Shown: piece by piece, positions 40,261-48,816 of the stretch
Numbering within the stretch: the first letter of the stretch is position 1
Layout: each line of letters opens with the position of its first letter
Source: Ardenticatenaceae bacterium
GTDB lineage: Bacteria > Chloroflexota > Anaerolineae > Promineifilales > Promineifilaceae
DNA length: 64,000 nt
Assembly: GCA_020634215.1 (NCBI GenBank)
Contig: JACKCD010000011.1
Coordinates: forward strand, 57,142 to 121,141
Direction of reading: 5' to 3'
The notes under the pieces: generated by a model
What the model was told of the DNA's origin: nothing
The model's input: only the letters and a program-made list of their open reading frames with translations
Databases searched by the model: none
Program-made: the position numbers and the translations under genes

Positions 40261-41193
40261 ATGAATGCCAGCGAGGTAGAACAAAAGTACCATCAGGCGG
40301 TAGCAGATAAAAAATATACTAAGGCACTGGCGCTCGCAACGCAATACTTCGATCTTTTTCCGCCTCATGCGCAGCGCGTGGTCTATTTTTGGCGTATGGA
40401 AATGGCTTGTCTGATCAAGGATAAAGTACAGGCATTAGCAGTACTACGAGAAGCAGTAGCTGCCGGACATTGGTTTGCGCAGTTGGATGAGAATCCTACC
40501 TTTCTCATTTTGAAAGAGTCTCCTGAGTTTCAATCTCTTGTTGGGATATGTACGCAGCGGCGATTAGAAGAGATCGCTAACGCCCCCTTTGTTGCGCAAG
40601 TGTTACACCTGGAAGATAGTCCAGCCCCATACCCATTTGTGATGGCTCTACATGGCAATAGCGAGAATATTGAAATCTTTGCTCCTCACTGGCACGATGC
40701 TTTACAACATGGTTGGCTAGTTAGCTTGCCGCAGTCACCGCAGACCCATGGGCCAGATGCTTATGTCTGGAATGATTGGGACTGGGTGATCCCTGTACTC
40801 CAAGACTACAATCTGCGAATACGGGATGAGTATACGATTGACGCAAATAAAGCGGTCTTGGCTGGGTTTTCCATGGGTGCTGGGTTGGCGATACGGCTAG
40901 CCTTAGAAAACAAGTTGGCGGTCAAAGGCGTGCTTGCCGTGGCGCCATTTCTGAGTTCACCAGAAGAATTACGTCCACTCCTCGCGCAGGCTTCAAACCG
41001 AACGCTACGTTTTTATCTGGTGGCAAGCAAAGAAGATGAGTATTGCTACGCTGTAGCGAATGAGTTGTCTAAACTCTTTACTGAGTATGAAATAGTGCAT
41101 CAACTCGACATTTATGAAGATGTTGGACACTCGTTTCCCTATTCTTTTGAACAGAAAGTGGCTGAGGCACTAAGATTCATTGTAAATGCGTAA
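40261..41193 (+). CDS. Alpha/beta hydrolase with a TPR-like N-terminal region
   Basis: 310 residues. Residues 1-110 are helical and TPR-like (VEQKYHQAVADKKYTKALALATQYFDLFP, LAVLREAVAAGHWFAQLDENPTF). Residues 120-310 are an alpha/beta hydrolase: PFVMALHGNSENIE oxyanion loop, nucleophile Ser204 in AGFSMGAG, an acidic residue in the VASKEDEYCY strand, and His in DVGHSFPYSF. It is an esterase or carboxylesterase/phospholipase type with unknown substrate. GAGG lies 10-14 bases before ATG. Foreign-looking: no palindrome, lower GC, and it sits in the block between the elp3 fragments and elp3 itself. Confidence 0.82.
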   Translation: MNASEVEQKYHQAVADKKYTKALALATQYFDLFPPHAQRVVYFWRMEMACLIKDKVQALAVLREAVAAGHWFAQLDENPTFLILKESPEFQSLVGICTQRRLEEIANAPFVAQVLHLEDSPAPYPFVMALHGNSENIEIFAPHWHDALQHGWLVSLPQSPQTHGPDAYVWNDWDWVIPVLQDYNLRIRDEYTIDANKAVLAGFSMGAGLAIRLALENKLAVKGVLAVAPFLSSPEELRPLLAQASNRTLRFYLVASKEDEYCYAVANELSKLFTEYEIVHQLDIYEDVGHSFPYSFEQKVAEALRFIVNA

Positions 41194-41358
41194 ACATACG
41201 CTAAATTCAGTGATTTTGAGTAAGAAAAGTGCCGCTCAATAGCCCCTCTGTGTTCGATGGCGCACGCCGAATATTCAATGAACTGGATGGTGCTGCGATC
41301 ATAGTTTTGTTATGGGCTCCCCGTATTGACAGTGGCTCCGTCTGTGGATTAGGAAACT

Positions 41359-43032
41359 ATGACACGAATTTCTGTACATGAGGTAACAATTGCGCCGGCC
41401 GTTCAGCAAGAGATTGATGAGCAGGTGGCAAAGTGGGAGGCGCAGCATCAGGTGGTGCCGATTGCGGGGCAGGAGGCGCTGTTGGTACGGCTGGTGCAGC
41501 GGTTGGGGAAGGAACGGCCGTTAACCGGCCCCCGCTACAACCGCATCATGCAGCAATTCGTCCACAAAGGCGCACCCTGGCTCTCCAAAAGCCAGCTGCT
41601 GGAGGTATACCAGCAGCTTTGCGACAGCGGCTGGATGACCCTTGACGACGAGCTACGCACCCATTTGCAGATGAAGCCCACCCGCAGCCAGGCCGGTGTC
41701 ACCGTCGTCACCGTTCTCACCAAGCCCTACCCCTGCCCCGGCAAATGTATCTTCTGCCCCACCGACGTGCGAATGCCCAAAAGCTATCTCCACGACGAAC
41801 CGGGGGCGCAGCGGGCCGAGCGCCACGGCTTTGACCCCTTTGAACAAACCAAGGTCCGCATCGAGGCGTTGGAGCGCATCGGCCATCCGGCGGAAAAAAT
41901 TGAGCTACTCATTTTGGGCGGCACCTGGTCGAGCTATCGCCGCAGTTATCAGGAATGGTTTGTCAAACGGTGTTTTGACGCCATGAACGGCGAAGAATCG
42001 GCCACGTTGACCGAAGCCCAGGAAAAAAACGCTGTTGGCCCCCGCCGCAACGTGGGGCTGGTGGTGGAAACGCGCCAAGACCACATTGACGCGGACGAAC
42101 TGCGCTGGATGCGCTATTTGGGGGTGACGAAGGTGCAGGTGGGCATCCAAAGCATGGATGACCACATTTTGGCAATCAACGAGCGCGGCCATGATGTGCA
42201 GGCGACGCGGGAGGCGTTTCGGCTGCTGCGGCTGGCGGGGTTTAAGATTCACGGCCACTGGATGGCGAACCTGCTGGGAGCGACACCGGAGAGTGATGTG
42301 GCGGATTTTGGGCGGATTTGGGCAGAAACGGCCGTTCGTCCCGATGAACTCAAGCTCTACCCCTGCATGTTGGTCGAAAACGCCGAACTTTACGACTATT
42401 GGCAGCGCGGCGAATACACTCCCTACAGCGAAGAAGAACTCACCGAACTCCTCGTTGCCTGCAAGAGCCAGGTGCCCCGCTACGTCCGCCTCAACCGCGT
42501 CATCCGCGACTTTCCCACCACCAACGTCGTCGAGGGCAACAAAAAAGCCAACCTGCGCCAAATTGCCCAGCAGCGCATGGCCGAGCGCGGGCTACGCTGC
42601 CAATGTATTCGCTGCCGCGAAATCCGCCGCGACAAAGTGACCGAAACCGACCTCTCGCTGCGAATCACCACCTACGACACCGATGCCACCACCGAGCATT
42701 TCCTCAGCTTTGAAACCGAAGACGAACGACTGGCTGGCTTCCTCCGCCTCTCCTTCCCCCGCCGCGACGTGGCATTGCCTCTGCCCGAACTGGCTGACCA
42801 CGCCATGATCCGCGAAGTCCACGTCTACGGCCCCGCCCTCAACCTGGGGGACGAAAGCAGCGGCGAAGCGCAGCATATGGGGCTGGGGTCGCGGCTGGTT
42901 GCCAAAGCCAAAGAGATGGCGCAACGGGCTGGCTACAGCCACATCGCCGTCATCAGCGCCATTGGCACGCGGGAATATTATGCCAAACATGGCTTCGCTC
43001 TTAATGGGCTGTACATGACGGCCCCTTTGTAG
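41359..43032 (+). CDS. elp3: Elp3-type tRNA U34 carboxymethyl synthase (radical SAM / acetyltransferase)
   Basis: 557 residues. Radical SAM domain with CX3CX2C in YPCPGKCIFCPTDVRMP, then ELLILGGTWSSYRRSYQEWF and the barrel (ETRQDHIDADELRWMRYLGVTKVQVGIQS). A C-terminal GNAT domain has EVHVYGPALNLG and LGSRLVAKAKEMA with GFALNGLYM at the end. It modifies U34 of tRNAs using acetyl-CoA and SAM; related bacterial/archaeal Elp3 proteins act alone. Pieces of its 5' end are duplicated upstream. Two palindromes (near 41512 and 42326). Confidence 0.94.
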   Translation: MTRISVHEVTIAPAVQQEIDEQVAKWEAQHQVVPIAGQEALLVRLVQRLGKERPLTGPRYNRIMQQFVHKGAPWLSKSQLLEVYQQLCDSGWMTLDDELRTHLQMKPTRSQAGVTVVTVLTKPYPCPGKCIFCPTDVRMPKSYLHDEPGAQRAERHGFDPFEQTKVRIEALERIGHPAEKIELLILGGTWSSYRRSYQEWFVKRCFDAMNGEESATLTEAQEKNAVGPRRNVGLVVETRQDHIDADELRWMRYLGVTKVQVGIQSMDDHILAINERGHDVQATREAFRLLRLAGFKIHGHWMANLLGATPESDVADFGRIWAETAVRPDELKLYPCMLVENAELYDYWQRGEYTPYSEEELTELLVACKSQVPRYVRLNRVIRDFPTTNVVEGNKKANLRQIAQQRMAERGLRCQCIRCREIRRDKVTETDLSLRITTYDTDATTEHFLSFETEDERLAGFLRLSFPRRDVALPLPELADHAMIREVHVYGPALNLGDESSGEAQHMGLGSRLVAKAKEMAQRAGYSHIAVISAIGTREYYAKHGFALNGLYMTAPL

Positions 43033-43087
43033 ATGGGGGCTTGTTGCTGGTTGCTAGTACAAGCCACCAACCGCCAACCACTAACCT

Positions 43088-43750
43088 ATGGATAACCAAC
43101 TGATAGACCTCAGCCACATTGTTGAAGATGGCATGATAACCTATCCCGGATTGCCGGGGCCGGTAATTTGTGATTTTCTGAGCCGGGAAGCGTCGCGGGC
43201 GCATTATGCGCTAGGGACAGAGTTTCATATTGGGCAGATCACGCTGGTGGCGAATACGGGGACGTATGTGGATTCGCCCTTTCACCGTTATCCCGACGGC
43301 AAGGATTTGGCGGAACTGCCGCTGGAGTCGCTGGCAAATTTGCCGGGGGTGCGGTTGCGCGTGCCGCCAGAGGTGCGGGCGATTGGGCCGGAGTGGTTTG
43401 CTGGGCTAGATGTGGCGGGGAAGGCGGTGCTGGTGCAAACGGACTGGTCGCGCCATTGGCAGACGACGCAATATTTGCTGGGGCATCCGTTTTTGGTGGA
43501 AGAAACGGCCGTTTTTCTCCGTGATGCCGGGGCAAAGTTAGTCGGCATAGATTCGCTCAACATAGACGACACCAACGGCGGCAACCGCCCTGTCCACTCC
43601 ACCCTGCTGGCCGCCGACATCCCCATTGCCGAACACCTGACCGGGCTAGAGCAACTGCCCGACAGCGGCTTTCGCTTCTTTGCCGTCCCGGTCAAGGTCA
43701 AAGCGTTTGGCACATTTCCTGTGCGGGCGTTTGCTATTATTGGCGATTAG
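43088..43750 (+). CDS. Cyclase family protein (kynurenine formamidase-like) with altered metal motif
   Basis: 220 residues. Opens LIDLSHIVEDGMITYPGLPGPVICDFLS as in the PF04199 cyclase family; GIDSLNIDD and PIAEHLTGLEQLP are also typical. The metal motif HxGTHxDxPxH reads ANTGTYVDSPFH, so the first and second histidines are Asn and Tyr while the Asp and last His remain. Some family members show this variant, and activity may differ. It follows elp3 after 55 bases. Its TAG stop lies at the edge of the next hairpin repeat. Confidence 0.8.
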   Translation: MDNQLIDLSHIVEDGMITYPGLPGPVICDFLSREASRAHYALGTEFHIGQITLVANTGTYVDSPFHRYPDGKDLAELPLESLANLPGVRLRVPPEVRAIGPEWFAGLDVAGKAVLVQTDWSRHWQTTQYLLGHPFLVEETAVFLRDAGAKLVGIDSLNIDDTNGGNRPVHSTLLAADIPIAEHLTGLEQLPDSGFRFFAVPVKVKAFGTFPVRAFAIIGD

Positions 43751-43810
43751 AGATTGGAAATGACAGCACCGCTAAAGCCAATCTCCAATCTCTAATCGCC
43801 AATCTCCTAT
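43744..43810. repeat. GATTGGAGATT-family hairpin repeat, copy 3
   Basis: GATTAGAGATTGG followed by inverse copies CCAATCTCCAATCTCTAATCGCC. The left arm supplies the TAG stop of the cyclase gene. Confidence 0.8.
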
Positions 43811-43817
43811 CTTTATT

Positions 43818-45455
43818 ATGATACCCTCATCCATTCGCTGGCGGCTGCCGCTAAGCTATGCCGCCATTGCCTTATTGACCACCCTGGCTCTGGGGCTGGT
43901 GCTGCTGCTGACGCTGCGGAATTTTTATGAGCAGCAGGAGCAGCAATATTTGCAAAGCAATGCGGCGGCGATTGGCAGCGAGATTGTCCCGTTTTTGCGT
44001 GATGGGTTGCCGGTGGCGGCACTGGAATCCCAGTTAAAGGGATTTGCCTTTTTGTCGCAGGCGCGGGTGCAGGTGCTGGACGCGGCTGAAAATGTGGTAG
44101 CGGATTCAGGGAGCGCTGCATTGGTGGGAGCCGACGCGCAGGTGTCGGTGCAGGTGGAGGTGGACGGGGTGCTGCGGGAATTTAGCCAATCTATTGCCGA
44201 AGGGGCGGGGCAGCAGCAGTTCCGTTCCACCATTGTCATTAGCGATGGGCCGCTGAGTTCTGACACCAATGTGGAAATTGTGGGCGGGGCGGTGATTGAG
44301 CGACAGGTGCAGGTGACAGGTGGGAAGGATATGCGCGGGCTGGGTACGGTGTCGGAACTGCCGGTGGTGGGCACGCCGTTTGGTTTTGGGCTGGGTGGCG
44401 CGGCGGGCAGCAGTGATGAGCGGTCGGAACTGGTGGTGCAGCAGCCGCTGCGCAGCGTCGCAGGGGATTTGCTGGGGTATGTGGTGTTGTCGGAGGGGCC
44501 GGCATATGGGCGGGAGATTGTGCGGAGCGTGGCGTGGGGATGGGGTGTTGCCAGCGTGGTGGCGGTGCTGCTGGCGGCGGCGGTTGGCTGGCTGGTGAGT
44601 CGGCGGTTGAGTGGGCCGCTGGTGGCATTAACGGCCGTTACCACCCAAATGGCCGCTGGCGATCTCACGGTTCGCACCGACATTGCCCGCAACGACGAAG
44701 TGGGGCAGCTTGCCCAGGCGTTTAACACGATGGCCGGGCAGGTGGAAAGCACTGTTGCCACCCTGCGCCAGTTTGTGGCCGATGCCGCCCATGAGCTTTA
44801 CACACCGCTAACGGCACTGCAAACGGATTTGGCTTTGCTGGAAGCAAAAGGCGAGCCGGTGGCGCGGGCGCGGGAGCAGGCGGCTCGGCTGCAAACGTTG
44901 ACTACCGGATTACTGGATTTATCACGGCTGGAGGGGAACGCAATAGCCGATTTTGCGCCGCTGGATGTGGTGGCACTGGTGCAAAGAATGGCCGAAATTT
45001 ATGCATCACGGGCGGAGCAGGCGGGGGTGGAGTTTGTGGTGGAGATGGGGGGTGGGGCAACAGGAGTTGCCTCAAAAGCCGTTATTTACGGCCACGAAAC
45101 GCAGTTGGGGCAGGCGATTGGCAATTTGCTGGACAATGCCATCAAGTTTACGCTGGAAGGGGGGCGGGTTGTGGTTACGCTCACCGAGCCTGCCGGAGTG
45201 GAGCCTGCAAATGGTAAATTTTTGCGGCTCACCGTGCGCGATAGCGGCATTGGCATTCCCGCCGAAGATATGGCGCAACTGTTCCACCGCTTTCACCGAG
45301 GGCGCAACGTGGCCGCCTATCCTGGCAACGGGCTGGGGCTGGCAATCGCCAGGGCAATTGTGGAGGGGCATGGTGGGAAGATTGCTGCCATGAGTGATGG
45401 TGGTGGAACAACATTTACAGTTTGTCTCCCTTTATATGTGGCAGAGCGGGGGTAA
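43818..45455 (+). CDS. Sensor histidine kinase with HAMP domain
   Basis: 545 residues. Membrane helix near 12-32 (LSYAAIALLTTLALGLVLLLTL), extracytoplasmic domain to about 235, second helix (WGVASVVAVLLAAAVGWLVS), HAMP (RRLSGPLVALTAVTTQMAAGDLTVRTDI), HisKA with phospho-acceptor His325 in AAHELYTPLTAL, and HATPase with AIGNLLDNAIKFTLEGG (N box), DSGIGIPAEDMAQLF (G1) and GNGLGLAIARAIVEGHGG (G2). No response regulator lies next to it. The 11-bp direct repeats at 45480-45516 just downstream are the type of site an OmpR/PhoB-class partner would bind. Confidence 0.93.
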   Translation: MIPSSIRWRLPLSYAAIALLTTLALGLVLLLTLRNFYEQQEQQYLQSNAAAIGSEIVPFLRDGLPVAALESQLKGFAFLSQARVQVLDAAENVVADSGSAALVGADAQVSVQVEVDGVLREFSQSIAEGAGQQQFRSTIVISDGPLSSDTNVEIVGGAVIERQVQVTGGKDMRGLGTVSELPVVGTPFGFGLGGAAGSSDERSELVVQQPLRSVAGDLLGYVVLSEGPAYGREIVRSVAWGWGVASVVAVLLAAAVGWLVSRRLSGPLVALTAVTTQMAAGDLTVRTDIARNDEVGQLAQAFNTMAGQVESTVATLRQFVADAAHELYTPLTALQTDLALLEAKGEPVARAREQAARLQTLTTGLLDLSRLEGNAIADFAPLDVVALVQRMAEIYASRAEQAGVEFVVEMGGGATGVASKAVIYGHETQLGQAIGNLLDNAIKFTLEGGRVVVTLTEPAGVEPANGKFLRLTVRDSGIGIPAEDMAQLFHRFHRGRNVAAYPGNGLGLAIARAIVEGHGGKIAAMSDGGGTTFTVCLPLYVAERG

Positions 45456-45479
45456 GCTTCTCCTTTCCGTCTTTTAAAA

Positions 45480-45544
45480 GTAGGCTAAGCGTAGGTTTGG
45501 CGTAGGTTTGGCGTAGAGAATGACAAGGGTAGACATTGTATTAT
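45480..45544 (+). promoter_or_regulatory. Four 11-bp-spaced GTAG repeats upstream of a -10 box (OmpR/PhoB-type activated promoter)
   Basis: GTAG occurs at 45480, 45491, 45502 and 45513, exactly 11 bases apart; the last three read GCGTAG and two GCGTAGGTTTG units are identical. The last repeat covers the -35 position relative to TATTAT (45539-45544). This matches winged-helix response regulator sites that overlap the -35 region. Confidence 0.6.
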
Positions 45545-45550
45545 ACGGGT

Positions 45551-45650
45551 AGGGTAAACATCTCTTCTTCTCCTCCTTATAGATTGAGTCAGGTTTCGGC
45601 GTTCCTGACTCGCAGAAAGAAAACGGGCTGCATGTGCAGCCCGTTTTTGC
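45551..45650 (+). ncRNA. Candidate small RNA between the histidine kinase and murJ
   Basis: From the -10 at 45539-45544 a transcript of about 100 bases would start near 45551. It holds a first stem GAGTCAGG/CCTGACTC (about 45585-45610) and ends in a strong intrinsic terminator (AAAACGGGCTGCA / TGCAGCCCGTTTTT, 45620-45648). No convincing reading frame lies inside. Structure and promoter support it; expression is unproven. Confidence 0.45.
45620..45648 (+). terminator. Strong intrinsic terminator
   Basis: 13-bp stem AAAACGGGCTGCA (45620-45632) / TGCAGCCCGTTTT (45635-45647) with a T tract. It could end either the histidine kinase message or the candidate small RNA. Confidence 0.88.
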
Positions 45651-45690
45651 GTTTCCTGATCGTTAGCAGCCTGTCGGAGAAGTCCAAATA

Positions 45691-45785
45691 GGACGCGGAC
45701 AAACGCGGACGAACGCGGATTTGACCTAATTTTTGCCATCAAACGTCCAAAAATCAGGCCAAACCAGGAAAATCTGCGTCCTATT
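45691..45785. repeat. Dispersed inverted repeat (GGACGCGGA...TCTGCGTCC family), copy 3
   Basis: GGACGCGGACAAACGCGGACGAACGCGGATTT on the left and AACCAGGAAAATCTGCGTCC on the right. Same family as 9737 and 60341. In the 419-base gap 45456-45874 the other contents are the repeats, candidate RNA and a TATAAT near 45829 that may serve murJ. Confidence 0.7.
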
Positions 45786-45874
45786 GTTATGCTTTGGTGG
45801 TGGGCTGTTGCCTCTGTTTAACTCCAGTATAATAGGCGCATCTTAAACGGCCGTTTGTCGGCAACAGGAACTGT

Positions 45875-47446
45875 GTGAAAGAAGCTAACCGTACAACCTC
45901 CGTAATGCGTGCTGCCGGGCTGGTAGGGGTGGCCGTGCTGCTAAGCCGCGTAGTAGGGCTGGGGCGCGAAATCGTTACCCGGTCGCTGCTGGGTGTGACT
46001 ACGCTGGAAGCCACCGCCTACGACATCGCCAGCCGCTTTCCCGAAGCCATCTTTTTGGTTATCGCCGGGGGTGCCATCGGCTCCGCCTTTATTCCCACCT
46101 TTGCCGCCTACTTTGCCCGCGACGACGAGGACGGCGCGTGGCGGCTCTTTTCGGCGGTCATCAACCTGCTCACCGTTGCCGTTACCCTCATTGCCGCGCT
46201 GACCATGCTGCTGGCTCCCCAGTTTGTCCGCTTCTTTTTTGGCGAAAATTTGGGGCAGGAACCGCTGCTGCTGCCGCTAACGGTGCGGCTGATGCGAATT
46301 ATGCTGCTGTCGCCCATTATTTTTGGCGTGAGTGGCGTGTTTATGGGGGCGCTCAATGCGCGGCAGCACTTTTTGCTGCCTGCCCTCGCTCCCACCATTT
46401 ACAACCTCGGCATCATTGCCGGGGCACTGCTGCTGAAGCCAACGGAGATGGGGCTGGCGTGGGGAACGGTGGCCGGGGCAATGGGGCATTTGCTGGTGCA
46501 ATTGCCAGGACTGCGGCAGAAGAGGGCGCAATACACGGCCGTTTTTACCCTCCACGACCCCGGCGTTCAACAAGTTTTGCGGCTCATGGCTCCCCGCGTG
46601 CTAGGGCTGTCGTTTAGTGAAATCAACAAATTTGTGGTGCTGTTTCTCACCGGCTCCATGCCGCTGGGCAGCCTGCCCGCCCTCACCACTGCCTTCCGGC
46701 TGCTGATTATGCCGCAGGGCGTGCTGGGGCAGGCGCTGGGGATTGCCGCCTTTCCCACGCTGGCGGAACTGGCGGCACGGTCGGCACTGCGCGAGATGCG
46801 GCAAATTGTGGTGGATTCGCTGCGGCTGGTGCTGTTTTTGGGGTTGCCCATTACGGTGTTGTTTATGCTGCTGCGCCAGCCAATCATTACCATTCTGTTT
46901 GAGCGGGGGCTGTTTGATGCCGATGACACCAGTTTGGTGGCGGTGGCGCTGCTTTTTTACGCCTTGGGGCTGGTGGCACTAACGGCACTGGAGGTGATTG
47001 CCCGCGCCTTTTATTCGCTCAACGATACGCTAACCCCGGTGTTGGCAGGTGGGGTGCAAATTTTGCTGATGGCGGGGCTGAGCCTGTGGTTGAGCCAACG
47101 GCTGTTTCCATCGCTGGGGCAGCAGCCGCTGGGGGGGCTGGCGCTGGGATTCAGCATCTCCAATTTTGCCGAAGTGGGACTGCTGCTTTGGTTGCTTCGG
47201 CGGAAGTTGGGGGGGATTAACGGCCGTTTTCTTCTCAACGGTCTCCTTCGCATGGGGGTAGCCAGCCTGGCCATGGGAGTTGGTATGTGGGGCATGGCGC
47301 AGCTTTGGCAACTTCCTTCCCTTTTGCTACAGGCTATCGTTGGCACCAGCGTTGGGATGGTTATTTACCTGGGCGCAAGCTGGCTGCTGCGCGTGGAAGA
47401 GTTGACCAAGTTTGTAGGGTACGGCCGACGGCTTTGGCGCAGGTAG
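45875..47446 (+). CDS. murJ: Lipid II flippase MurJ
   Basis: 523 residues from GTG 45875 (AGGAA at -9). MviN/MurJ family of the MOP superfamily with 14 predicted membrane helices; it moves lipid II across the membrane for peptidoglycan synthesis. Typical stretches: RVVGLGREIVTRSLLG, AYDIASRFPEAIFLVIAGGAIGSAFIPTFAAYFARDD, LMRIMLLSPIIFGVSGVFMGALNARQHFLLPALAP and ALEVIARAFYSLNDTLTPV. Followed after 8 bases by yjjX. One palindrome (near 47218) gives INGRF in a loop. Confidence 0.93.
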   Translation: MKEANRTTSVMRAAGLVGVAVLLSRVVGLGREIVTRSLLGVTTLEATAYDIASRFPEAIFLVIAGGAIGSAFIPTFAAYFARDDEDGAWRLFSAVINLLTVAVTLIAALTMLLAPQFVRFFFGENLGQEPLLLPLTVRLMRIMLLSPIIFGVSGVFMGALNARQHFLLPALAPTIYNLGIIAGALLLKPTEMGLAWGTVAGAMGHLLVQLPGLRQKRAQYTAVFTLHDPGVQQVLRLMAPRVLGLSFSEINKFVVLFLTGSMPLGSLPALTTAFRLLIMPQGVLGQALGIAAFPTLAELAARSALREMRQIVVDSLRLVLFLGLPITVLFMLLRQPIITILFERGLFDADDTSLVAVALLFYALGLVALTALEVIARAFYSLNDTLTPVLAGGVQILLMAGLSLWLSQRLFPSLGQQPLGGLALGFSISNFAEVGLLLWLLRRKLGGINGRFLLNGLLRMGVASLAMGVGMWGMAQLWQLPSLLLQAIVGTSVGMVIYLGASWLLRVEELTKFVGYGRRLWRR

Positions 47447-47454
47447 GTGTGGTG

Positions 47455-47982
47455 ATGAAGATAGCAGTGGGGTCAACTAACCCCGTTAAAGTGGAAGCCG
47501 TGCGGCTGGTGGCCGCCAAAATTTGGCCGGAAGTGGTGGTGGTGCCAACGGCCGTTCCTTCAGGCGTTAGTGAAATGCCCATGAGTGATGCCGAGTGCAT
47601 TGAGGGGGCGCGAAACCGGGCGTTGGCAGCGCAGGAAACGGCCGTTGCTGATTTTGGCATTGGCTTGGAAGGGGGCGTGGCGCAAGAGCCGTTTGGTCTG
47701 ACGTTAGTGGGCTGGGTGGTGCTGGTTGGCTCCGACGGACAGGAAGGGATTGGCGGCTGTCCCCGCCTGCCGCTGCCCCCCCGCCTTGCCCAGCGCGTGC
47801 TGGCCGGAGAAGAGCTTGGCCCGATAATGGATAGTTTGGTTGGGCAGCAAGATGTGAAAAAGAAAGGAGGCGCGGTTGGCACGCTGACCAATGGGCTGGT
47901 CATGCGGCAGGAAGCGTTCGCAACGGCCGTTGCCTATGCCTTTGCTCCCTTTGTCACGCCACAGTTTTATACACCGTCGTGA
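47455..47982 (+). CDS. yjjX: Inosine/xanthosine triphosphatase (YjjX/DUF84)
   Basis: 175 residues; house-cleaning NTPase that removes ITP/XTP. Typical stretches: AVGSTNPVKVEAVRLV, VSEMPMSDAECIEGARNRALAA, DFGIGLEGGV and GGAVGTLTNGLVMRQEAFATAVAYAFAPF. ATG 47455 is preceded by AGG near 47441; open frame further upstream belongs to murJ. Three palindromes near 47546, 47636 and 47920, each encoding a TAV. Confidence 0.9.
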   Translation: MKIAVGSTNPVKVEAVRLVAAKIWPEVVVVPTAVPSGVSEMPMSDAECIEGARNRALAAQETAVADFGIGLEGGVAQEPFGLTLVGWVVLVGSDGQEGIGGCPRLPLPPRLAQRVLAGEELGPIMDSLVGQQDVKKKGGAVGTLTNGLVMRQEAFATAVAYAFAPFVTPQFYTPS

Positions 47983-47992
47983 TCTCCATCTC

Positions 47993-48022
47993 TTGCAATG
48001 GTGCTGTTTTTTGTGTTATCAT
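47993..48022 (+). promoter_or_regulatory. Candidate promoter of vapBC
   Basis: TTGCAA (47993-47998), 18-base spacer, TATCAT (48017-48022) with TGT immediately before the -10 (extended). It leads 34 bases later to the antitoxin start. Confidence 0.55.
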
Positions 48023-48055
48023 TTTTGCAAATCTGTAATCACATACGAGGCCAAA

Positions 48056-48304
48056 ATGGTACGTACTCAAATCCAATTAACGACCGAGCAATCCGACACG
48101 TTAAAAAGACTCTCAGAAGCGCAGGGAGTTTCCATGGCTGAGCTTATTCGACAAAGCATTGATCTGTACATTGCCAAACGTCATGAGCCGACCCTGGCAG
48201 AAAAGCGTCGCCGCGCATTAACGGCCGTTGGTGCGTTTACCGATGAAGCAACTGACCTTTCCGAAAATCACGACACCTATTTTGCGGAGGCTGCCCAGCA
48301 GTGA
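48056..48304 (+). CDS. vapB: Ribbon-helix-helix antitoxin, VapB/CopG-like
   Basis: 82 residues from ATG 48056 (CGAGG at -9). VRTQIQLTTEQSDTLKRLSEAQGVSMAELIRQSIDLYIAKR is an RHH DNA-binding domain; the C-terminal tail (AFTDEATDLSENHDTYFAEAA) is acidic and likely binds the toxin. Its stop overlaps the GTG start of the PIN gene by 4 bases. Such antitoxins repress their own promoter. One palindrome (near 48220) encodes LTAV. Confidence 0.85.
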   Translation: MVRTQIQLTTEQSDTLKRLSEAQGVSMAELIRQSIDLYIAKRHEPTLAEKRRRALTAVGAFTDEATDLSENHDTYFAEAAQQ

Positions 48305-48702
48305 GAGTCTTTGTCGACAGTTCCGCATTTTTAGCCCTCATCAATAGCAACGATCAAAATTATGAAATAGCCAAACGTATTTGGGAAAAGCTGTTGCAGG
48401 AAAATAGCCACCAATTATTTTGCAGCAATTATGTTGTCGTAGAAACAACGGCTATCCTGCAAAACCGCTTCGGAATGCAGGCTGTCATTCTCTTTCAACA
48501 AAACGTGCTGCCCGTTTTTGAGACGCTATTTGTGGATGAGGCAACGCATGAGACTGCGGTTGCAGTCCTGCTAAATGCCAATCGTCGCCAACTGAGTTTA
48601 GTTGACTGCTCCAGCTTTGTCCTGGCTCGTCAGTTAGCTGTTGACGCAGTTTTTGCTTTTGACCAGCATTTTGTCGAACAAGGATTTGTTTGTTTACAGT
48701 AG
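48301..48702 (+). CDS. vapC: PIN-domain ribonuclease toxin VapC
   Basis: 133 residues from GTG 48301. PIN fold with acidic residues in VFVDSSAFLALINSND, a central Glu in VVVETTAIL and LVDCSSFVLARQLAVDAVFAFDQHF near the C-terminus. VapC toxins cut tRNA or rRNA and are neutralised by VapB. The pair is complete and has its own promoter. Confidence 0.9.
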   Translation: MRVFVDSSAFLALINSNDQNYEIAKRIWEKLLQENSHQLFCSNYVVVETTAILQNRFGMQAVILFQQNVLPVFETLFVDEATHETAVAVLLNANRRQLSLVDCSSFVLARQLAVDAVFAFDQHFVEQGFVCLQ

Positions 48703-48723
48703 AGTGGCAATAACGGCCGTTTT

Positions 48724-48752
48724 CTGACAACTCACCTTCCCTCCACTATAAT
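48724..48752 (+). promoter_or_regulatory. Candidate promoter of the UxaA-family gene
   Basis: CTGACA (48724-48729), 17-base spacer, TATAAT (48747-48752). AACGGCCGTT near 48710 lies just upstream. Confidence 0.6.
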
Positions 48753-48780
48753 CCCCCCTATTGAATCCCTAACCTAAAGC

Positions 48781-48802
48781 CGCGATGGGATGCGCCATCG
48801 CG
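48781..48802 (+). promoter_or_regulatory. Hairpin abutting the ribosome-binding site of the UxaA-family gene
   Basis: CGCGATGG (48781-48788), loop GATGCG, CCATCGCG (48795-48802); AGGAGG begins at 48804. The stem is one base from the Shine-Dalgarno sequence, so it may affect translation. Confidence 0.5.
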
Positions 48803-48816
48803 CAGGAGGTCTACCC

